Source: Polysphondylium violaceum
Taxonomy: Eukaryota; Evosea; Eumycetozoa; Dictyosteliales; Dictyosteliaceae
NCBI GenBank assembly: GCA_000277445.1
Contig: AJWJ01000380.1
Span: 1-23,176 of the forward strand
DNA: 23,176 nt
Direction: 5' to 3'
Position numbers and translations under genes: made by a program. Positions within the stretch are counted from its first letter, which is position 1. Every line of letters starts with the position of its first letter. The notes under the pieces were generated by a model. The model saw nothing but the letters and a program-made list of their open reading frames with translations, did no database searches and had not been told where the DNA came from. This document shows positions 1 through 9,033 of the stretch, one piece after another.

Positions 1-21
1 AAATTACAAGTTGGGGGTTGG

Positions 22-45
22 TATATATATATATATATATATATA
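22..45. repeat. (TA)12 simple repeat
   Basis: Uninterrupted TA dinucleotide run just downstream of the HOOK gene stop. It is an ordinary AT microsatellite of a kind common in dictyostelid intergenic DNA, with no other signal around it. Confidence 0.9.
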
Positions 46-219
46 CAATATAATTATAATTATTGGAAAAAGTAATTAATTTATTTATTAAAATAAAGAA
101 AAAAAAATGGTGGGTAAGTGGTAAGATAATTATTATTATGATTATTTATATATATATAAATAGAGATATTACTATTATTATTATTATTTGTTATTTGTAT
201 TGTGACCAAATCTTTTTTT

Positions 220-2702
220 TTAATCACCTCGTTTCTTATTTAAAAAAGATCTAGGTTCTTTTGAAGGATTGTGTTGAATTTTCATTTGTTCCAAATCTAA
301 ACCCAATTTTAGGAAGGCGCTCAACATAAGATTAATTTCTCTTTGAGATTCTTCTCTACCTTCTTTAAGTTGTTTCATTAATTGTTCTCTAACATCTCCA
401 TTTTGCTTTATTGAATTCTCTAACTTGTTTATATATTCATCCTTTTCTGATAAAAGTAAATCTTTGTTTTGATTACTTTTATTCTTTTCTCTTAGATCTT
501 TAATAATCTATTTTTAGTAGTGGAACAAAGTTAGTGTTTATAATTAATAATAATCAATAATAATAATTAATAATAATAATAATAATTTACATTTCTAGCA
601 GCTCTAAGATAACCTTCTAATCTATCATTTTCACTCTTTAAGTTTGTATTTTCTTCAATAAATTTCTCACTACTTTCATTGGATTGTTGTTTTTGAGACA
701 TTTCAACGACTTGTTTTTTAAATTCATCCAAACTAAGATTTGTTTCTTCCAATTGTCTCTTTGTTGATTCAACCAAAGAGTTTGATTCGGCTAATTGTAA
801 TCTTAAAGCTTCAATTTCTGATGATTGTTCTGCATTTAAAGTTGGTGTATTACTACTATTATTATTATTACCTGGGGTAGATGAACCATTATTGGTAATA
901 ACTACTTCCAATTCTTGTACTTTTTTAACTAAATCTTCTTTGATTAAATTTGCTTCTTCAAGTTGATTAGTGAGCTCAACGACTTGGTCATTGGAACCTT
1001 CTTTTAGTTTTTTATTTTCACGTTCAAGACGGGCAATACGCTCTTTGGTGGAGGAGTCGACGACTTGGTCCCCGATACCGCCGTCAGAGTTTAGGTTCAT
1101 TTGGAGCTCGAGTAACTTGGACTCGTTTTCTTGTTGCACCTCAGAGAGGGTGTTTCTGAGATTTTGGACCTCTGATTCAAGAGAGTTTTTCTCGAGTTCG
1201 ATGGCATTAAAGTTTTCAGAGAGCTTGTCACGGTCCTCTTTCATGGACTTGAGAGAGAGCTCGAGTTTGGCAATCTCAATCTTGAGTGAGGACATTTGTT
1301 GTTTGGTCGAGTCTGCTTGTGACTTGAATGAGACACTCTTGGTGAGCTGCTCTTCAAGGTCCAGTGTTTGCTGGATGTAGTTGTCGTTTTGGTCCTCGAG
1401 TTCCTTGATCTTTTTACGAAGGTCTCCAATCTCTTCAATCTTTTTCTGATGCTTCTTGAGCTTTTCCTCTGTGAGTTCGGCATTGGCCGCCTTTTCACGG
1501 AGAATGTCAATCTCGTCGCGGAGAGAACGATTCTCTGATGAAAGTTTTTGGCTCTCGTCCAAACGTTTTTTAAGGTCTTGAAGTTGCTTGTCTTTGGCCT
1601 CGATTTGGATGTGTAGTTCGGCCATCTCACGCTTGATGGTTTCATCATTCATTGCGCTAAGAGAGGCTGTTTGGGCCATGGTTTGATCGAGCTCCTTTTG
1701 AAGGATAATCAAACTTTGATGAAGATTTTGGCAAACCTCCTCTGTCTTTTCCTTGTCTTGTGTGATACGGTCACGTTCATTGGTAATGTTTGACAATTGA
1801 ATCTTTATCTCGTCCAAATCATTTTGTAAGTCATCTTTATCTTTTCTTAATCTCTCTACTTGTGATTCAAGATTCACTACTCTGTCATCCTTATCTTTTT
1901 GATGATGTGATGTGTATGATGTATTCATTATATCTTCTTGGTCTTCATCTTGATCATCTCCTGTTCTACCTATAGATAGTCCATCTTCAAAATCTTTACT
2001 ATGATCTGCTGTACTTTGATGTTGTGATTGAATCTAATAATATAGGAGTCGTAGTAATTGATAAGTATTCTATTCTATTCTATTATTATGACGACTAATA
2101 CTAATATTATTATGATGAATATACACTATACCTTTTCAATAACAATCATTAAATCATTTTGAGTATCTTGATCCAAAGTCATAATGTTTTCAATATAATC
2201 ATTTTTGTTTTCACTCTCCATAGTCACGTGTAGAATGTATTCAACCAATTTAGCAATCTCTTGAGGATCTGAATTTGAGATTGAATCGATATCTACGTTT
2301 AGTGGTGTTGTAATACCCAATTCTTCTGTATAAAAACGTTCAAGATTCTCTACTAATAATCTAATGTTTTCAGATTTCAATACCCAATTGTCCAATACAT
2401 CTTGTCTTAATGATTCTATATCAAAATATTTAGGTGCTCTATAATTTGTGTATTAGCTATCTATCATAATAGTAGTCGTAGTAGTACCAACACATTGCTA
2501 TTACACTTACAATTGAACACAAATTTCATTTAAAATAATACCATCTGAGAGTTCAGGTAAATCTTGACAAGTCTTTGATAAGTTTGGAAATGTATTGATC
2601 TATTATCACAATTACATATTATGTTAATTACTCGAACGAGATATAAACACCTTTCATTTAAAATAAACAACATACCCATTTCACAAAGCTATTTTCGATC
2701 AT
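220..2702 (-). CDS. HOOK family microtubule/dynein adaptor protein
   Basis: HOOK proteins link vesicles and endosomes to microtubule motors through an N-terminal HOOK (calponin-like) domain, a long coiled coil and a C-terminal cargo-binding region. Five exons were inferred: 2676-2702, 2511-2599, 2132-2438, 591-2033 and 220-507, all with GT/AG borders and consistent phase, giving 717 residues. That is close to the usual length of animal HOOKs (about 720). The first 9 residues sit in a tiny exon ending in Lys-Trp; the second exon carries LPELSDGIILNEICVQL and the third DVLDNWVLKSENIRLL, the typical HOOK-domain blocks (roughly residues 1-141). About 480 residues of heptad-rich, Glu/Lys/Leu-rich coiled coil follow. 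The last exon ends with a conserved-looking LMLSAFLKLGLDLEQ helix and a basic SFLNKKRGD tail, resembling the animal HOOK C-terminus. The family call is firm; the exon-3/exon-4 junction (2034-2131) rests on splice consensus alone. Confidence 0.9.
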
Positions 2703-2748
2703 CTTTTTATTATTCTATTTTAATATATATATCTCTGTTGATTGTGTA

Positions 2749-2766
2749 TGTGTGTGTGTGTGTGTG
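2749..2766. repeat. (TG)9 simple repeat
   Basis: Nine TG units about 50 bases upstream of the HOOK start codon, probably in its 5' leader or promoter. A simple microsatellite. Confidence 0.85.
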
Positions 2767-2898
2767 CTATTAAATAATAACGTTTGTGTATAAATATATC
2801 TTTCTATCTATCAATAATATACTATGAATAGTATCTAAATATAGTAATAGGTAGACGACGACGACGATATGTTGTAATCAATCACTTCACAGTCTCAA

Positions 2899-2903
<5 letters not shown>

Positions 2904-2930
<27 letters not shown>
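2904..2930. repeat. A27 homopolymer tract
   Basis: Twenty-seven consecutive A residues in the intergenic region. Such tracts are typical of dictyostelid non-coding DNA and may exclude nucleosomes. Confidence 0.9.
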
Positions 2931-2937
<7 letters not shown>

Positions 2938-3069
2938 TTATCTCATGTGGTAAAAGTCTATCATATAGTATAGCCGTGTGACTAAAATTGTTTATAAAAA
3001 AAATAAAAAATAAAAAAATAACAAACATATGTTTAGTGCATATATATGTTTGCATAGTTGGTAAAGGAG

Positions 3070-3095
3070 CTGCCTAAATTAATTTATTAAGGCAG
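3070..3095. repeat. Short inverted repeat (CTGCCT...AGGCAG)
   Basis: A 6-bp stem with a 14-nt AT-rich loop. Two further short inverted repeats follow at 3145-3172 (CCACC...GGTGG) and 3184-3207 (ATCACT...AGTGAT). Individually each could arise by chance; the clustering is why they are noted. Confidence 0.5.
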
Positions 3096-3115
3096 GTGGG
3101 TGGGTATAGTTTAAC

Positions 3116-3144
3116 CTTGATTCATCACACTTGATTCATCACAC
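3116..3144. repeat. Two-copy 14-bp tandem repeat
   Basis: The unit TTGATTCATCACAC occurs twice in direct succession (3117-3130 and 3131-3144), preceded by a C that extends the match by one base. It lies in a block of short inverted repeats in the HOOK/DUSP intergenic region. It could be a doubled protein-binding site; no function can be assigned from sequence. Confidence 0.85.
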
Positions 3145-3851
3145 CCACCATACTAGTTACCTAGCCAGGTGGTGAGTAATCTGATCACTCTAAGCTTGAA
3201 TAGTGATATATAAATATGGGAGTGGAGTAATTTGCCCTATTTGCCAAAATGGGTTGATATCAAATATAATCACAAACTCATCAAATGATACTGCGTCTGC
3301 ATACCCAACTCAGTGTGAGTTTACCCAATTTTAATTTTTTAAAATTAATTATTTTTTAATTTAATTATTTTTTCCCATTTTTTTCAAACTTCCACAAAAT
3401 CTTTGAGATCACATATACACACTAAATAACAACAAACAACTACAACAAATACATATTTGTGCCCACTTGTATTACTATACTATTAATATTACCGGTATTT
3501 GTATTTATTTAGAAACAGCGCCTTTTTTGTTTGTTTTGGCAATAGGGAAAGAGTGAGGAAAAGCGTGTGAACGGGGGGAAAAAAAAAGTAGTAGTGTACA
3601 ACAACATTTTATTATTATTTTAATTGTTTTTATTTTTTAAATTTCCTCTCTGTATTGTGGTGTATTTTATATCTATCTGTGTGCACAATATTGGGGTGGT
3701 ATCTTTTTTCCTTTTCTATATTTTTAATTTTATTGTTCCAGTTTTTATAAAATTATTTGTCTGAAACTATTACACTATCAGCCATTCCATTCCCATTGCC
3801 CATTACCAAGAGAACACAATAACAACACTACCACATAATATAACAACAACA

Positions 3852-4992
3852 ATGTCATCGTTTTTCACTTTTGGTAATAATGGTGTAATGGAAATTGGTT
3901 CATCTAGTCCCTTGGAATTTGTATTCTTGCCAAATGTCAATAGTAATAGTAATAACATCAATAGTAATAGTAATATATATGATGATAACGATAGCATCAA
4001 TAGTAGTATATGTATATATGAGGAAGAGAGCGACGCTGAGATTATTGATCTAAGCGACAACGAAGACGATGATTTTGACAATCAACATTCAAATGAAAAC
4101 TATGACATTGGAATTGATTTTCATGGTTTGTATTGTTGTTTAGATTATTGAGATTATCTATGTCCACAAAATATTAATAAAAAAATAACAACAACAACAA
4201 TATAGATACATCAAATGGATTTACGATTGTATTTTCAACATTATCATCATCACCAACATTAATGGAAAACTATAGAGAAGACAAACCCATTAAACCCATA
4301 CAGGATCAGATATTGGATCACAGATATAATCAAGAGAAACAAATCTATCAATACTTTTTAAATCATACAGAATTGGAAATTGGTGACGCATGGTATTTGG
4401 TCAATTACAAATGGTTTACAGAGTGGTGTCGTTATATGGAAACTAGAAACACAAACATTAAATTAGGACCCATTTCCAACGACCATCTGCTCTTGTCTGA
4501 CCTCTCGACTCTTAGACCCAATATAGTAGAAAACGTAGATTTCTCTTTGGTACCAGCCAAAGTATGGAATTATTTGGCCCAGGTGTACAATGGCGGACCC
4601 AGTATAAAAAGATTTGTCGTTCGCGAACTCTTTAGAAAGAATGAAGTAGACTTGCAAATCCCACTCTCGCTATTGCTGTGCAGATCATCCAACGTAAAGG
4701 AAACAAAAACCATATATGTATTAAAAAATGATACCATTCAATCCATCAAAGACATTGGCTGTCAATTATTCAATTTAGATCCAAAAAACGTCAAAGTATG
4801 GGATTATTACAATAGTATCAAACACTCTGAATTAAAAGGAAATTTAATTTTAGATTCAAATTTATTAGAAAAACAAAATGTATGTAATAGGCGGAGGAGT
4901 AATTGATTGATGGTATTCCAAATCTCATTTCTATATATTAATATTTAATTTTAATTGTTTAGATATTATTTGAAGAACAATCACCATCTTAG
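3852..4992 (+). CDS. DUSP plus ubiquitin-like domain protein without peptidase domain
   Basis: Three exons were inferred: 3852-4125, 4206-4879 and 4963-4992, giving 325 residues. The first about 110 residues are Asn/Ser/acidic low complexity. A DUSP domain follows (about 134-235), marked by GDAWYLVNYKWFTEW, GPISNDHLLL, VWNYLAQVYNGGPSIKRFVV; these match the WYLV, GPI.N and GGP blocks of USP4/11/15. A ubiquitin-like segment follows (about 250-320) with LFNLDPKNVKVWDYYNS, ending ILFEEQSPS, like the DUSP-UBL unit at the N-terminus of those USPs. No Cys-box or His-box of a USP catalytic domain is present before the stop, and none is seen in the next kilobase. The likely role is protein binding in ubiquitin signalling rather than catalysis (inference). 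The first donor is GTTTGT, weaker than the others, but the join restores a frame that continues straight into the domain. Confidence 0.85.
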
Positions 4993-5277
4993 CAATATAT
5001 TTTTATGTACATAAATAGATATAATGGATATAATATAAATATAGTATATATATTAAAATTCAAACAATTAGTTCGTTAGTTTTAAAAAAAAATAGTATTC
5101 GATTTCTTTTTTAGTTTTTTTTTTTTTCTTTTTTCTTATTTGGAAATAAAAACTCTTTATACAAATCACTTTTGACTATCTATTTGATCGAGATTAAGCT
5201 AATATTTTATTTTATATAAATTAAAAAAATATGGGATGAAAATAAGGCACCACTGCATTGGTTGGATAACTCGTCAC

Positions 5278-6035
5278 CTAGACATTGGATGAGTTGTTGG
5301 TAATGGACTGAATGTCACCAGTGGTTGAATCAAACTCACACTGATGGATCCAACCATTTCTAAAACAATGATACCAGTGAACGATGAATGAGATTGATAT
5401 ATGGTTTCCTTGGAGAGATGGGGTAAACTTGGCAAGATTTTGTTGATGAGGGACAGAAGGTGAATGTGGGGACAAGTTGGTGTTAAGCCACCACCAGGCT
5501 TGCTTACCAATGACTTTGTTGAGAGCTAAGAGGGACATTTGGTTGCCATTCACCATAGGCATAGCATAGCAGCAACAAATTGCAACTCTGTTCCCGAGAC
5601 AGCATTGTGGTGTTGGGCTACCCAGCTTGTCTCATCACAATGATCTGGTCGACATAGGTTTGTGCAGACTGGATGTTGAAATTGCGATGTGACTAACATC
5701 TCCTCCGAGATATCAAGTAATCCGTTGTTGGATATAACCTTTAGTGCAGGACGACTGGTGAAGTAGCCTGTCTAATAGCTGTAAGCCTTATCAGAGTAGT
5801 TGGTCTTGACCTCCCACCTAGGGCCGGGCCCCGGAATGTGTATCTACTTGCACTCATTGGGTGTATATTTCCTATAAGATAGGAGTATAGATCTCGTATT
5901 GGGAATCTTTGACTGCCCTTCACCTGAACTCCATATTCTTACTCTAATCCCGCACCAATGATAAAGATGGTGCCCTAGTCGAAGAGTGGGGGGAAAGGGG
6001 TCAAAGTTGTCATATGAGAATAGTTTCTCTATCAT
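5278..6035 (-). pseudogene. Degenerate lysosomal alpha-mannosidase (GH38) fragment
   Basis: No intact frame spans this stretch, but reading the minus strand gives successive family blocks in the right order: WEVKT...NYSDKAYSY, an in-frame TAG at 5772-5774 where the family has Trp, then TGYFTSRPALK, LLDISEEMLVTSQ, WVAQHHNAVSGTELQFVA, a frameshift near 5555-5580, NGNQMSLLALNKVIGK, and finally CEFDSTTGDIQSITN. These correspond to the middle and start of the C-terminal region of GH38 lysosomal alpha-mannosidases, which trim mannose from glycoproteins. The catalytic QHHDAVSGT motif reads QHHN here (codon 5604-5606), losing the Asp beside the zinc-ligand His. The segment above about 5830 resembles the family only weakly, and the N-terminal catalytic part is not visible. 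GC is high compared with the flanks, as in the window's real exons. It is tail-to-tail with the DUSP gene. Confidence 0.82.
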
Positions 6036-6059
6036 GTTCGTATGTGTTTATTTTAAATC

Positions 6060-6883
6060 GTGCCGTTGTTGTTATTGTGTATTAAATCAAAACAATATTG
6101 CACATTAATGCCCCACATGTTTGTATATCTACGTTTAAAGTATAAAGTTAGGGGTGGAATGGACAGTCTCATAAACATTCATGTAATATTCTCGGCGTGC
6201 TAATTTTTTTTTCTTTTCATTCTAAAAATATGTTCAGGAAACTTATTTCTTATTTCAAATTTTTCAATTTTCTCTAAATAATTTAGGTTGTAATTATTAT
6301 TGTAGATCTCCCACTGGGCCATTTTTAATTTTATGAGTTTCAATTCGACCCGGGATATGTATGGTCTTTGATGGCTTTCTTGTCTTTTGGCAATGCTAAA
6401 AGTTCGATAGAACCATCCATTTTTTTAATCCCGCAAAATAATTTTGTCGTAAAAAAAAAAACTGGTGTTGTCATAACAATACCCTTTATTTTAAAAATTT
6501 CGTTAACAATATGAGAGTTTCAGATCTTTTATTCAGTAAATTTCAAAAACATAAAGTTTTGATTTCAAAATTGCTGAACTGTTAATTCCGTGGGTGTGCC
6601 TTTTGGTGATGTGGCATTAAAAAAATCACTACGAGAATAATGATGGCTTGCCACAAAACCATTTAAAAATTTATAAATATTTTAATTCTATTTTTATAAA
6701 TATTGACTCATGAGATTTTTTAAGCTCGCAAAAAAAAAAATCAAAAAATCAAAAAATTATGATCAATTTTCCCACTTGGCTCGGCAGAACAAATGTTTTA
6801 AAAAAAGAGATAAAGATGTAAATCCTTTTTTTAATTATAAAAATTTTGTCATTGTTTATTGTCTGACTATAAACAAATACATT
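6060..6883. other. AT-rich intergenic region upstream of the MFS gene
   Basis: Mostly AT-rich DNA expected to hold the promoter and leader of the transporter at 6884. A less AT-rich island at about 6310-6440 has short open stretches on the minus strand that I do not recognise (see findings). No intact gene or RNA gene was identified. Upstream in-frame codons from 6710 exist, but their A-rich, Lys-rich translation looks like read-through of the leader. Confidence 0.5.
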
Positions 6884-8772
6884 ATGACATCAATAATTTT
6901 GGGTGATCATAAAAATAATAATGATAATGACAATGATGGCGGAATTAGTATGGACAGTAGCACCAATAATTTAAATAATAATTATAATAGTAATAGTAAT
7001 AATGATATTGATAATAATAAAACAATTATTAAGAATAATAATAAAAATACATTGGATAAAAAAGATTCATTTTTTTTAAAATATATTAAACATCATTATA
7101 GAGAACAAACATTACAGAGAACAGAAAAACAAATTGAAAACGAAAAATATTTATTCTTTGGACTTGTACCATTTTCAAGATGGGTATTATTTCCTTGTGC
7201 ATTTCTTGTTCAATTTTGTATTGGTTCATTTTATGGTTGGTCGATTTTTAATAAACCAATTGATTCATATATATTTGATGATCCAAAAAAGGGCATGGCT
7301 CCAATTACCTATTATATTACAAGTATGTATTATTATCTATTTAAGAATTATTAATTTTTTTTATACTAATTTTTTATTTAATAATAGTGGCTGTATATGG
7401 TGTATCATTGTTATTTGTTGGACCATGGTTAGAGAGACATGGACCACGAAAAGGAATTTTAGTTGGCGGGACATTTTTTAGTGTTGGTCAATTTTTGGCT
7501 GCAGTGGGAATTCACACTAAACAAATTGCTGTTGTTTATGTTGGTTATGGTTTGTTTTGTGGTATTGGTAATGCATTTACATACCTTGCACCAGTGAGTT
7601 CCTTACAAAAATGGTTCCCTGATCATAGAGGTTTAGCTTCGGGTTTTGCTGTTTGTGGTCTAAGTGCTGGTACCATTGTATTTTCACAAATTTTACTTCC
7701 AATGATTAACCATATAAACTTGGTAAACACTTTTATTGCATTGGGTTGTATATTTCTTACTGTTTTCATTATCCAAGCATATTTTTTCAGAAATCCACCA
7801 CCAGGTTACAAACCACCAGCTCCAAAGACCAGAGTCGTAAGATCGCGTTCATTGACCCATTCCAGAATTCCAAGACAAATTTCTGATCAGGATCAAGAGA
7901 CCAGACATTTATCTGATCCTGATCTCAGTAAAATGTCAATTATCGATGCTATCACCAGTAAAGAGTTTAGATTAATGTATGTTATGTTCTTTGCCAACGG
8001 TGTATCAAGTAATATTATCAGTTCAAGATTATCCAACATGGTCCAAGATCTTTTTGCAAAGGATGCCAAAACTGCAGCAATGGTTGTCACTGTAAATGGT
8101 GCATTTAATCTTGTGGGTAGACTTGCATTTGGTTTTGCATCTGAAAAGATTGGTAGAAAGCAATCATTTAATGTAATCTTGACAATGATGGTACTGATTT
8201 TCTGGATTCTCACTAGAGTTATCACAGAACATAGTTATGGTGGTTTTGTTGCATTGATTTGGTTATACTCATTGGCATATGGTGGTGGTTTTGGTACTGT
8301 CCCTGCATTTTTAACCGATCTTTTTGGTCCTAAAAACATTAGTCCTTGCCATGCATTAATTTTAACAGCCTGGAATTTAGCAGGTGTTGGTGGTGGTTTC
8401 CTTTTCACTGGTATATATGATGCTCTTAGAAGAAAAGGTCACACTGTTGATGAACCAATCCTCTATAATGCAAATTTCTATTGGTTGGTATCGGTTATTA
8501 TGATTGGATGGGTAGTTTCATTTTTTATTCCTGTTAAAATTAAAGAACGTCTTTATCCAGCCGTACCAAATCAAATATTCCAAACATCTTTATATGGTAA
8601 AATTTTACGCATAGTTAGAAAAAAAGATGGTGGTAATCCATTTGAAATTGTTTCAGCTGAAAAAGAAAAAGAAGAATGGAATGAATTTTTAATTCAATAT
8701 CATGAAAAATTATTAGAAGAAAATGAAAATAATAATAATAATACACCAGCCATTACAACTGATAGTAATTGA
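6884..8772 (+). CDS. MFS transporter, oxalate/formate antiporter-like
   Basis: Major facilitator of the OFA type, predicted to move small mono- or dicarboxylates; the substrate cannot be read from sequence. Two exons, 6884-7322 and 7388-8772, join across ACA-A|TG-GCT to give 607 residues. About 95 N-terminal residues are Asn-rich and hydrophilic. The first membrane span (about 101-122) carries the FYGWSIFNKP signature typical of OFA members. The motif-A loop is ERHGPRKG (163-170), and the second-half equivalent is GRLAFGFASEKIGRKQS near 390-405. Twelve spans are expected, with a charged Arg/Ser-rich central loop (KTRVVRSRSLTHSRIPRQ) and a charged cytosolic tail ending in Asn/Thr. The start at 6884 is preferred over 6710 because the extra 58 residues are a Lys-rich leader translation. 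The family is secure; membrane location and substrate are not established. Confidence 0.87.
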
Positions 8773-9033
8773 CATGTTATTAAATTAAATTAAATTAAAT
8801 TATTTTTTTCTATTTTGTGTAGAGTAGGAATCTGCTTTTTCTCTTTCATCTTTCGTCACAATTGCAACAACTCCTTTTTTAAGGAGAAAATTCACAAACA
8901 TCATAAGCCCAATCTTTCGGCTCACTTGTGGAAGGGGGCAGGTGTCTCAATTTAAATAACTGACAACAATATTCTATTTTTAATCACCATTTTTCTATCT
9001 TTAAAAACAATGAATCTTTTGGTTTTTTATTTT

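Larger units (their letters stand above)
2703..3851. other. Divergent intergenic region between HOOK and DUSP genes
   Basis: About 1.15 kb holding the promoters of the two outward-facing genes. It contains (TG)9 at 2749-2766, a run of 27 A at 2904-2930 ending in TTTTAAATT, and a less AT-rich block at about 3060-3330 with small inverted repeats and a tandem repeat (listed separately). No ORF with protein-like composition was seen. T-rich and AACAACAAC-rich stretches just before 3852 look like a typical dictyostelid 5' leader. Confidence 0.6.

Noticed and set aside
63-254. Open stretch on the plus strand at the left end
   Set aside because: Its translation is Ile/Tyr/Lys strings from A/T repeats, and it overlaps the 3' end of the HOOK gene.
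970-1380. 136-codon plus-strand frame opposite the HOOK coiled coil
   Set aside because: Antisense shadow: the Ser-rich translation arises from the GC-rich Glu/Leu codons of the coiled coil on the other strand.
5229-5243. 15-base match (TATGGGATGAAAATA) to a sequence near 21719
   Set aside because: A single AT-rich match of this length can occur by chance in 23 kb of biased DNA, and the flanks do not match.
5740-5830. tRNA or small structured RNA suggested by GC-rich, partly self-complementary sequence (GGGCCGGGCCC)
   Set aside because: No A-box/B-box pair or cloverleaf could be formed, and the same bases read as alpha-mannosidase sequence on the minus strand.
6710-6883. Upstream extension of the MFS protein from an earlier ATG
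   Set aside because: The extra 58 residues come from A-rich leader DNA, are Lys-rich and have no family counterpart; the ATG at 6884 is the better start.
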